From positions 39,626 to 103,625 of the forward strand of contig JAMCWD010000041.1 of assembly GCA_023475345.1 (NCBI GenBank): a stretch of DNA of 64,000 bases, in the 5' to 3' direction. Position 1 is the stretch's first letter. Every line of letters starts with the position of its first letter. Below are positions 47,094 through 54,875 of this stretch, piece by piece. The DNA comes from Chloroflexota bacterium. Lineage in GTDB: Bacteria; Vulcanimicrobiota; JAMCWD01. The notes under the pieces are model-generated. The model saw nothing but the letters and a program-made list of their open reading frames with translations, was not told the origin of the DNA and did not search any database. The position numbers and the translations under genes are program-made.

Positions 47094-47123
47094 ATTATAC
47101 CACCGCCCTTTCTTGTTAGTCAA
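47094..47123 (-). promoter_or_regulatory. promoter of precursor 1
   Basis: On the minus strand TTGACT (47123-47118), 18 bases, TATAAT (47099-47094). The spacer ends CGGTGG and the box is followed by TATA.TGGA, all shared with the promoter of precursor 2. Confidence 0.85.
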
Positions 47124-47170
47124 GGAAACTTTTTTGCCTGAAGATAATGAAAAATTTAAACGCGTAAGGC

Positions 47171-49399
47171 TTATCTCATGTACGTTACTATGTTCATCTG
47201 TTTTTTCAGATCGTAATCTTTCAAAAAATCCATCTGGCTGATTTGCATTGAAAGTTTCCGGTGCCGCCTTCTGAAATCGCAGTATTCACCGGCGCTTAAA
47301 GGATGCGGGAAAAGACATTGTGAGCAAGACCGGATCTCCGGACAATCATGACAGCCTCGTTTTTCGGCTTCTTCTTCGAACATTTTCTTTACCCGGTTTT
47401 TGATATCGCCGATTGGCTCTCCCGCCTTCCCTATAACCCCGCCGTTTGCGCACGGGATAATCTCTCCGTTCGCCATGATATGAAACTTTTCAAGGGTAGA
47501 AGCGGGGCAGCGCCTTCCTTTCCACCGGCACCCGTCCAGGATCACCGCATTAAGACCGGTTAGTTTTCCCAGGCCGGTTTCATTCCAGTCAGGATTTTTT
47601 TCGGAAAGGAATCCTTCCCACACCGCCATGTCTTCCCTGTCTTCGATGCCGAAAATGAAATGGGGATAGCGGCGTGTATGCCCCGGACCGTGATCGCGCC
47701 GGATTTTTTTATAATCTTTCAGCGGCGCTATGAGAAAGGAATTCGACAATGTGCATGATTTTCTGAAATCCGGGTTTGTAATCATGCGGTAACGCCTTAA
47801 ATCGGGATTTGGAGTCTTCTGGCGAATAACGAGATAAAAGGAGCGGGTCGGGGCTGACGGGATCAGCCTGCCCCTCAATTCCAGGTATTGCCTGTTGTGA
47901 TTGCCTGACCGGTCGAAAACGATAAACGTCGGTGCGGTCATGCGTGTATTGTTGCACAACCAGTCTGCTTCCTCGTCGGAAAGGCCGTAGCGGTCCCACA
48001 ACACGATAAGGGGCGGCCGGCTGAGCTTGCCCACGGTCAACTCGCCCCACCAGCCGAATACCACATCCAAAATATATCTTTCGTTACGGTATATCTCCTG
48101 GAACTCAGACGACATGGGAGCGCCGGGAACCATCCCCGGATCATACGGCATTACAACACGGCAAGGGAGAGGGTCGCTGCCGGTATCCACCTTGAGGCCG
48201 TAATCCTTGTAGGTATCGAAAAGTTCGGTGCCGGGGAAAACTACCAGGCGGTTATGATACGCGCCGTGAACAGGGAGGGTGTTGACGAAATCCACAGTAC
48301 GGCGGCCTTCTTCGGGGGTTTCTCCTGGAAGCCCCGATATGAAGCTTACTGTCGGGCTAAGGCCCAGGCGGTGGGCGGCTTCTATATTTTCCCGGACTTT
48401 TTCCGTAAATTCTTCTTCAGTTAAATCTGATTTCTTTTCGCCGACGGGATTCAGCTTTTTGATTATGCGGAGTACTCTCGGCACCGCGCTTTCAAGGCCG
48501 AAATTTACATGGACAAAATTAGCTTCCGCCAGCATTTCCATAAGTTCCAGATCCACCCTGTCGGCTCTCAACTCGCAGTAAAGCCGCAGGCCAAGGCCCG
48601 CGTTTATTATATCGGCGACAAGATCCTTGGTGCGCTTGAGATCAAGGCAGAAGTTATCGTCCCACAACGATACCTTCCGTTCCTTCCGCATCGTCCCGGT
48701 CATGGCGTTGTGTATGATCCTCAGCTCTTCCACGACGCGCTCGTTGGAGTGATACCTCACTTTGTTTTTGAACATTCCGGGTCCATTGCAAAAAATACAG
48801 CGATAAGCGCATCCTCTGGCGGATTGAATGCCGGCGTATGCCTCATCGCCTTTGATAAGTCCCTCCCCGAAAGGCGACGGCAAAATATCCAGTTCCGCGC
48901 CTTTTATGCCCGACGTAATAAGGGGCCGGTCGGGCGTGCGCACTATCTCCCCCCCATCCCTGTAACCGAGACCCTCAATTTTTGAAGTTTCGGCACCGGA
49001 TTCTATCGCCCGGTAAAGCTCGAGAAAAGTTTCTTCTCCTTCTCCCCGCACACAATAATCTATCCAGGGTATATCGGTGAGAATAAGCCTGTCTGAAAAG
49101 GTAGCGGTAGGCCCCCCCGCGACAACGATGATACCGGGGACGGCCTGTTTTACCGCTCTTGCCATCATCCGGGCCAGGTAATAGGTAGGATCATAAATGG
49201 AAATGCCCATGACCATGGGATTATGCCGTTTTACAGCTCTGACAAATTCGCTCAGTGTATGGTCCGCCTCGGAAAGCAGGACTGACCGTATGCCTTCTGT
49301 TTTAAGCCGGGCCTGGATATATGCTATGCCCAGAGTATATGTCAACTCCTCCATAAAAGGAGCGCGGGGAAATGCAAAAACAACAGGGACTCTATTCAA
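47171..49399 (-). CDS. B12-type radical SAM/SPASM enzyme B (cassette 2)
   Basis: A 742-residue paralogue of the enzyme at 42727-44955, collinear from end to end. TTG start at 49399 inside the end of the kinase gene (8-base overlap). Same features: Rossmann-type domain (VAGGPTATFSDRLIL), radical SAM motif RGCAYRCIFC, SFISGLPGETPEEG, and C-terminal cysteines (GCRWKGRRCPASTLEKFHI, IIPCANGG, GCHDCPEIRSCSQC, YCDF). Differences are spread over the whole length rather than in blocks, as expected for an old tandem duplication. Probable substrate: the larger precursor 2. Confidence 0.85.
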   Translation of the reverse strand: MNRVPVVFAFPRAPFMEELTYTLGIAYIQARLKTEGIRSVLLSEADHTLSEFVRAVKRHNPMVMGISIYDPTYYLARMMARAVKQAVPGIIVVAGGPTATFSDRLILTDIPWIDYCVRGEGEETFLELYRAIESGAETSKIEGLGYRDGGEIVRTPDRPLITSGIKGAELDILPSPFGEGLIKGDEAYAGIQSARGCAYRCIFCNGPGMFKNKVRYHSNERVVEELRIIHNAMTGTMRKERKVSLWDDNFCLDLKRTKDLVADIINAGLGLRLYCELRADRVDLELMEMLAEANFVHVNFGLESAVPRVLRIIKKLNPVGEKKSDLTEEEFTEKVRENIEAAHRLGLSPTVSFISGLPGETPEEGRRTVDFVNTLPVHGAYHNRLVVFPGTELFDTYKDYGLKVDTGSDPLPCRVVMPYDPGMVPGAPMSSEFQEIYRNERYILDVVFGWWGELTVGKLSRPPLIVLWDRYGLSDEEADWLCNNTRMTAPTFIVFDRSGNHNRQYLELRGRLIPSAPTRSFYLVIRQKTPNPDLRRYRMITNPDFRKSCTLSNSFLIAPLKDYKKIRRDHGPGHTRRYPHFIFGIEDREDMAVWEGFLSEKNPDWNETGLGKLTGLNAVILDGCRWKGRRCPASTLEKFHIMANGEIIPCANGGVIGKAGEPIGDIKNRVKKMFEEEAEKRGCHDCPEIRSCSQCLFPHPLSAGEYCDFRRRHRKLSMQISQMDFLKDYDLKKQMNIVTYMR

Positions 49400-50555
49400 A
49401 TTCCAATCCTAAGATGCCTTTGAAATTTTTCAGCCCGAGTTTTTTCTCGCCCATAAGAGGAGTTATGACGGCGGGTTTTTCTCTGCCGGTTTTTTTTATC
49501 TCCTCTCTGACAATCGAACAGACGGAAGGCTCGGGAGCAAATTCCAGCAGGAAGCACGGGACATGCGATGCCAGCCAGACGCAGTATTCCACGTACAATT
49601 TACAGGTTTCCCCATCCCATACAGGCTTCATGGCATTATAAAAAAGCACACTGATCGCTTCCAGGAGTGAAAGCCGTGTTACCCGGTGAGTTTTGGCCTG
49701 TTTCAATGCAAAAACTCCGGCAAGACGGACGGACGGCCCGGGCTCGCTCAGCGCGCCTGCCTGCGGGACCGAAGAAATTCTCGCCCCGCCGGTACGACCC
49801 CCTACTTTCACCGTGTCCTCCTGGATAATCCTGGCCTTCCCATCCCAGAGCCTTGCTATCGTGCTTTTTCCGTTGCCAGAAAGACCTGGGAAAAGGTAGC
49901 CTTTTCCCCCGTCATCGACGGCGGAAGCATGAAAAAGATAGCTGTCTTCCAGGCGGGGCAGGTTCACCTGGAGAATAGAATCCAGCAGGGGCTGCTCCAG
50001 GGGATCCACAAAATAATCTTCAGATGAAAATTCCTTAGGAAGCTCTCTCATCCATAACTTTATCTCCTTCATATCGGGAGACATAAAAACCACCTTATCG
50101 ACTTCCTCAATCGGAGGCGGAACATATTCGGGCGCGGGAAGGATATCCATACCCGGAACAGGGCCTGCATCAATCCTGTACCGGTAAACGAAGCTCTTTC
50201 CGTGGTATTTTGCGCGCTGGAAATCGTCTTTTTTTCTTAACCGGGGCCTCCGTCGATCCCTGTTGTAGTAAATAAGCCAGCAGCCTTTAGAGCCTGTAAA
50301 GAAATCCCAGCAATAGCTGTGGCCGAAAAGGAATTCGGCTTCACGCCACTCCCCGGGAATATCGTCTCCTACAATGATTTCCAGAAACGCGGCGGGCCGG
50401 GTGCGGGAGCGGTTATGGATATACGGCAGGTACTCTTTCATCGCGAACAGACCGGGGAAAGGCCGGCTGCTTTCTATGTCAAGTCGAAATTTGCCGATTC
50501 GAAGACAGGCACAATGCTCAAGATGTGAACTCCTGCCCGGCATACCCCTTTTCAA
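49392..50555 (-). CDS. HPr-kinase-like protein (cassette 2)
   Basis: A 387-residue paralogue of the cassette-1 kinase. TTG start at 50555 with a GGAAGGTGA site; the ORF ends inside the radical SAM start. It keeps LFHASAVDDGGKGYLFPG with Walker A GLSGNGKST, the ARIIQEDTVKV strand, GARISSVPQAGALSEPGPS and the RLAGVFALK segment. Since the second PqqD is broken while this kinase is intact, the kinase is probably still under selection. Its peptide candidate ends in Ser. Confidence 0.75.
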   Translation of the reverse strand: MKRGMPGRSSHLEHCACLRIGKFRLDIESSRPFPGLFAMKEYLPYIHNRSRTRPAAFLEIIVGDDIPGEWREAEFLFGHSYCWDFFTGSKGCWLIYYNRDRRRPRLRKKDDFQRAKYHGKSFVYRYRIDAGPVPGMDILPAPEYVPPPIEEVDKVVFMSPDMKEIKLWMRELPKEFSSEDYFVDPLEQPLLDSILQVNLPRLEDSYLFHASAVDDGGKGYLFPGLSGNGKSTIARLWDGKARIIQEDTVKVGGRTGGARISSVPQAGALSEPGPSVRLAGVFALKQAKTHRVTRLSLLEAISVLFYNAMKPVWDGETCKLYVEYCVWLASHVPCFLLEFAPEPSVCSIVREEIKKTGREKPAVITPLMGEKKLGLKNFKGILGLEFE

Positions 50556-50632
50556 ATTTATTCACCTTCCTGTTTTTGATCGGGATAAAAAAGCAAAAAG
50601 AATAAAGCCACTCGGGCCTTTTAAAATCCTGC

Positions 50633-50827
50633 TTAACAGGCTGTTTCTTTTATCTCCTTTTTGCGACAAATTCTCACTATGCCGGCTTCCGGTTCATCAA
50701 CAGGAACCGGGAGCAAGTCATCTCCAACATACTTATATACGGCAGCCGTATTCTTTTTGTTTATAAAACCCCGCCGGAAAAAATATCTCCCCTTAAGCCT
50801 CTGATAACCGTTCGTAAGTAAATGCAC
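50633..50827 (-). pseudogene. truncated PqqD-like gene (cassette 2)
   Basis: The frame contains FINKKNTAAVYKYVGDDLLPVPVDEPEAG, which aligns with the start of the intact PqqD-like protein (YKKNSSVVYKQVGDDLILVPVNEEEA). It then switches to IVRICRKKEIKETAC and stops. The helical part and polycationic tail are absent; the following 80 bp do not encode them in any frame I can see. So cassette 2 has lost its recognition protein by deletion and may depend on that of cassette 1. Confidence 0.75.
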
Positions 50828-50871
50828 TGCTACGTAATTACTCTACATGGACTGATACTGATACTTGAATA

Positions 50872-51078
50872 TCAGCTAAATACGACTCCTACTCCCACGA
50901 CAACTCCTGCTCCTACCACCGCAACGCCGACGCCGATGCCGACTCCAACTCCGGCTCCGGCTCCGGTTCCGACACTGACGCCTGAAGTAGGCTCGGAATA
51001 ATCGACTTTGACTACATAAAAAACGGGCTCTTTATAATCTTTACGGTGTTTTATAGCCCTTCTTTTGCTTATATCCAT
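50872..51078 (-). CDS. RiPP precursor peptide 2 (68 residues)
   Basis: Start ATG 51078. Leader residues 1-32 (MDISKRRAIKHRKDYKEPVF then YVVKVDYSEPTS) match precursor 1 at nearly all positions. Residues 33-68 are GVSVGTGAGAGVGVGIGVGV then AVVGAGVVVGVGVVFS: Val, Gly and Ala with single Ile, Thr and Phe, no Cys, final Ser. The Val-Gly alternation would suit a beta-type or membrane-spanning structure. Composition resembles the core of polytheonamide, whose Val residues are C-methylated by B12 radical SAM enzymes. It is first in cassette 2 behind a promoter nearly identical to that of precursor 1. Confidence 0.78.
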   Translation of the reverse strand: MDISKRRAIKHRKDYKEPVFYVVKVDYSEPTSGVSVGTGAGAGVGVGIGVGVAVVGAGVVVGVGVVFS

Positions 51079-51110
51079 ACAACATCCTCCCTCCACCAAA
51101 TTCCAATATA

Positions 51111-51140
51111 ATTATACCACCGTATTTTATCGTTAGTCAA
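51111..51140 (-). promoter_or_regulatory. promoter of precursor 2
   Basis: On the minus strand TTGACT (51140-51135), 18 bases ending CGGTGG, TATAAT (51116-51111), then TATATTGGA. Same boxes, spacing and flanks as the precursor-1 promoter. Confidence 0.85.
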
Positions 51141-51359
51141 GAAAAGTATATGTTTAAAAAACATTGAAATAAGAATATTTTTCAAGTTTTCCGGCAGGTG
51201 CCCTGTGCCAGGCAAAGCCATCAAAGAAGCAGACCCTTCGTGCCTGCCCATCAGGTTCTTTCAGGCAGCTGCAAGGGGCTGCCGCCCATTAATACAATGA
51301 TCCCGGGCGGCTTGCCAAGAGCGGGATGTTCAAAGAATGGATTTCCCGCCCGGTAGCGG

Positions 51360-53075
51360 TCAGCCTTTGGTTATTAAGCGGCCGGACATTACCTTTTTTA
51401 TAAGAGGGCTTCCGTCATCGCCCATTTTGCCGATATATTCCTGTGCCCTTGAAAATTTGAGCGATGCTCTTCTGGACTCCCCGCTCAGAACTGTTTCCAT
51501 GAATGTTCGCGGGATACCACGCTCCCTGTACAGGCTGCGTATAAATTCTGGGAATAATTCCAGCAGGTCGGCATGGGACGGGAGGAGCGGGCCGGCCTTT
51601 AAAAGTTTTTTCCCGGCCGCCCATTCCCTGAAAAGCCCGGACAAGTGTACAGGCCCGACCCCGAGATCTTCCAGGGCGGTCTTGAGAGTTATGGGGAACT
51701 GGGGGATGGCATTGGCGTAAAAGCGGATCAATTCAAACAGGCGCCACGGGGTTATATCTTTTAATGGCACGTTGTAATAGACGCTGAAAAGCCGGGGATA
51801 TTTTCTAACGAGCTTGAGGTTCGCCGGGATGTGCGATGCCGGGCCTTCGGCGCTGTCGCCGAGCAGCCCCGTCCATATCAGGCTGTCTTTGTATTCGTCA
51901 TAAAAAGAGCTTCCGGCCATCGGCGAAAACACATGCCATTCCGGGAATACCTGGTAGAAAGTACTGCATTCGATTGCCAGCCGTATCGTATCGTCCATGT
52001 CGCTTTCTTCCTCCCCTGGGAAGCCGAGGATGAAGGCGGGGATGACCACCAGGTCGTAATTCTCACAGGTTTTGAGAATCGGGATAACCCCGCCGGGGCG
52101 GATATTCTTCCCGATCTTTTTCTGGATTCGTTTCGATCCCGATTCTATTCCGAAATACAGGCTGGTAAGCCCGCTTTCTTTCATAAGCGATATAATCTCT
52201 TCATCGATGTTCTCCGGGCGGGCGTTACAACCCCATGCGATATCGAGTTTCTCATCAACCAGGAGCCTGCAGAAGTGTTTTACATAATCCCTGTCAACAA
52301 GGAAATGATCGACCCCGAGGCTGAACCGGTAAATGCCGTATTTTTCTTTCAGCATCTTCATTTCGCCGATGATGCTTTCAGGACTTCTCATCCGGTATTT
52401 TCCGCGGTAGATTGCCGGGGAAATGCAAAATTTACAACGGAACGGACAGCCGCGTCCCACGTTGATGAAGATCTCTTTTCCCGCTTTGCCGCCGCCTGCT
52501 TTCAGCCTGCCTGCATACAGGCGGTATGAAGGGGCCGGGAGCCTGTCCAGGTCTTCGGGAAGCTCCGCATCGGGATTCTCGATTACGACGCCGTTTTTGC
52601 GGAATGTAAGGCCCCTGACTTTTTTCAGAGAGCCTTTATTTTCCAGGGCATCGGCAAGTTCGAGGAGAGAGTATTCGGCTTCTCCCCGCAGGACGAAATC
52701 TATAAAAGGGAATGCAGTAAGCGTCTCAGCGGCCAGGAATGTTACATGACCTCCGCCGAGGACGATGGGGGTATCGGGGAGCCGTTTTTTAAGCGCCGAT
52801 GCAATATTGACGGCGGTGGGGAAACTGTCGCAGCGGGTATTTATCCCGATAAGATCCGGCGATGTTCCGGCTATCCGCCCTGCGGCTCTCTTGAAGATGC
52901 GGTCGTCAACGGGCCAGGACTCATCTGCGATGAGAAAGTTGAGATCGATCAATTCCACATCATGGCCGCCCTGTTCAAGGACAGGCGCCAGGTATATGAG
53001 GCCGAGTTGGATCTCAGCCCTCAGGAAATCGGGCATCCCGCGGCTTATGTTCGTATTTACGAGGGTAATTCTCAT
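51360..53075 (-). CDS. B12-type radical SAM protein C
   Basis: A 571-residue protein. Residues 1-140 form a cobalamin-binding-type domain (IVLGGGHVTFLAAETL, IDFVLRGEAEYSLLEL) lacking the DxHxxG ligand. The radical SAM motif is C210-x3-C214-x2-C217 (GRGCPFRCKFC). The barrel contains LTSLYFGIESGSKRIQKKIGK and FILGFPGEEESDMDDTIRLA, and a helical C-terminal domain of about 180 residues follows, without a SPASM cysteine set. It overlaps the upstream paralogue by four bases (ATGA) and lies just before precursor 2. This layout is shared by class B radical SAM methylases, but other chemistry is possible. Confidence 0.83.
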   Translation of the reverse strand: MRITLVNTNISRGMPDFLRAEIQLGLIYLAPVLEQGGHDVELIDLNFLIADESWPVDDRIFKRAAGRIAGTSPDLIGINTRCDSFPTAVNIASALKKRLPDTPIVLGGGHVTFLAAETLTAFPFIDFVLRGEAEYSLLELADALENKGSLKKVRGLTFRKNGVVIENPDAELPEDLDRLPAPSYRLYAGRLKAGGGKAGKEIFINVGRGCPFRCKFCISPAIYRGKYRMRSPESIIGEMKMLKEKYGIYRFSLGVDHFLVDRDYVKHFCRLLVDEKLDIAWGCNARPENIDEEIISLMKESGLTSLYFGIESGSKRIQKKIGKNIRPGGVIPILKTCENYDLVVIPAFILGFPGEEESDMDDTIRLAIECSTFYQVFPEWHVFSPMAGSSFYDEYKDSLIWTGLLGDSAEGPASHIPANLKLVRKYPRLFSVYYNVPLKDITPWRLFELIRFYANAIPQFPITLKTALEDLGVGPVHLSGLFREWAAGKKLLKAGPLLPSHADLLELFPEFIRSLYRERGIPRTFMETVLSGESRRASLKFSRAQEYIGKMGDDGSPLIKKVMSGRLITKG

Positions 53076-54793
53076 TGGCCGGTCCCGGGTATATTACGGC
53101 CGAAAATATGCCTGTTGAGATACGGGCTGTCCTGTGCCCCGGCCTCATGCACGAATTTTTCGGCGCAGGCCATTTTCTTTTTTGCTTCCGCCGATTCGCC
53201 CTTCAGTACAAGCTCCATAAACGCCGCAGGTATATTTTTCTTTTTGTAAATTCCCCTGAGAAACGCCGGGAAGATTTCGACAAGATCATAATGGGTGGGC
53301 AAAAAAGCGCCGGACTTGAAAAGTCCTTTGTCCTTCGCCCAACTCCTGAAAAAGCTGAAGAGTTCCAGCGGCTCACAATCAAGCTCGTCCAGGGCGATTT
53401 TAACGGCAAGATGATAATGGGGGAGAATATTTTTATACAAATTCACCGACTCGTGAACCGTAACAGGGGAAAGCTCCTCAAGAGGGGGGCTGTAAAAGAC
53501 GCTGAAAAGGCGGGGGTATCTGCGGATCAACTCGATGTTTGATTCGATGAAGGGAGAGCCTGCTTCCGCTATATCGCCGATGAGGCCGGTCCAGACAAGG
53601 CCGTCCTTGATTTCATCGTATATGGCGCTTCCCGCCATCGGGGAGAATATGTGAAAGTCCAGGAATATCCTGTAAAAAGAACTGCAGTCCAGCGCCATGC
53701 GCAGGGTCATGTTAAACTCGTCTTCCGTTTCATCGGGGAAACCCAGCACGAAACCAAGGTAAGTTATGAGATCAAACTTTTCACATAATGCGATGAGCGG
53801 CAAAACGCCTTCCAGGTCAATATTCTTACGGATCTTTTTCTGGAGCCGGGGCGACCCGGTTTCTATCCCGAAGAAGATGCTCCTCAGGCCGCTTTCTCTC
53901 ATTAAAGAAAGGAGCCTTTCATCCAGGTTCTCCGGCCTCCCGTTACAACTCCAGAAAATATCGAGTTTTTTCCCGATGAGGAGCCTGCAGAAATTTTCCA
54001 CGTATCCCTTGTCAATCAGGAAGTGATCGACTCCCAGGTTGAAGCCTGCTATCCCGTACCTGTTTTTGAGGAATTCGATTTCTTCTATGATGCTTTCCGC
54101 GCTCCGGAGGCGGTATTCGCCGCGGTAAATTTTATGGCATACGCAGAATTTGCAGTGGAACGGGCATCCCCGCCCGGCGTTTATGTACATTTCAGGGTAT
54201 TCGAACCTGGAGAGCGTTTTTAGGTAGCTTTCAAAACGGCTATAAGCGGGCATCGGGAGAAGGTCCAGGTTCATCGGCAGTTCCGCGTCGGGATTCTCGA
54301 TTACGACGCCGTTTTTGCGGAATGTCAGTCCTCTGACATTTTCAAGGTCATCGCCTTTTTCCAGGGCGTCCACAAGGTGGTTTATCGAATATTCGGCTTC
54401 TCCGCGCAGGACGAAATCCACGAACGGGAAGGCATCGAGCGTCTCTTTCGCTAAAAATGTAACATGGAAGCCGCCCATTAAAATAGGGACTCCGGGCAGA
54501 AGCTCCCTGACGGATTTTGCAATGTTGACAGAGGCGGGAAAGCTGTCACAACGGGTATTTATGCCGATAAGATCAGGGCCGGTTTCCGCTATTTTCTCCG
54601 CCGCCCTGTGATAAAGGCCGTCGTCAAGCGGCCACCCTTCGTATATTGTAGCCAGGTTCACGTCGATGATTTCAACATTGCGCCCTTTTTGCTCGAGTGC
54701 GGCGGCAAGATACAACAGGCCGAGTTGGACTTCCGCTCTCAGGAAATCCTTCAGGCCGGGGTTGATATTGGCGTTTACCAGGCATATCTTCAT
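53072..54793 (-). CDS. B12-type radical SAM protein D
   Basis: A 573-residue paralogue of C and E, aligned without gaps over the first 217 residues. Radical SAM motif C210-x3-C214-x2-C217 (GRGCPFHCKFC). LMGGFHVTFLAKETLDAFPF in the B12-type domain, LRSIFFGIETGSPRLQKKIRK in the barrel, and a C-terminal domain (ELFSFFRSWAKDKGLFKSGAFLPTHYDLV) similar to that of C. ATGA overlap with C. Probably co-transcribed from the promoter before E. Confidence 0.83.
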   Translation of the reverse strand: MKICLVNANINPGLKDFLRAEVQLGLLYLAAALEQKGRNVEIIDVNLATIYEGWPLDDGLYHRAAEKIAETGPDLIGINTRCDSFPASVNIAKSVRELLPGVPILMGGFHVTFLAKETLDAFPFVDFVLRGEAEYSINHLVDALEKGDDLENVRGLTFRKNGVVIENPDAELPMNLDLLPMPAYSRFESYLKTLSRFEYPEMYINAGRGCPFHCKFCVCHKIYRGEYRLRSAESIIEEIEFLKNRYGIAGFNLGVDHFLIDKGYVENFCRLLIGKKLDIFWSCNGRPENLDERLLSLMRESGLRSIFFGIETGSPRLQKKIRKNIDLEGVLPLIALCEKFDLITYLGFVLGFPDETEDEFNMTLRMALDCSSFYRIFLDFHIFSPMAGSAIYDEIKDGLVWTGLIGDIAEAGSPFIESNIELIRRYPRLFSVFYSPPLEELSPVTVHESVNLYKNILPHYHLAVKIALDELDCEPLELFSFFRSWAKDKGLFKSGAFLPTHYDLVEIFPAFLRGIYKKKNIPAAFMELVLKGESAEAKKKMACAEKFVHEAGAQDSPYLNRHIFGRNIPGTGQ

Positions 54794-54875
54794 GGTTAGA
54801 TGTTCTCTCCGGCAGGGATGTCTCCTTCAGAAGCAGGCGGCGTAAGGGTTCTTGAATTGTGTCTTACCGGGGTTC

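Noticed and set aside
50872..51000. Simple-sequence DNA instead of a coding tail
   Set aside because: The Gly/Val tail is encoded by varied codons rather than one repeated unit, and the same leader and promoter precede precursor 1, whose tail is not repetitive DNA.
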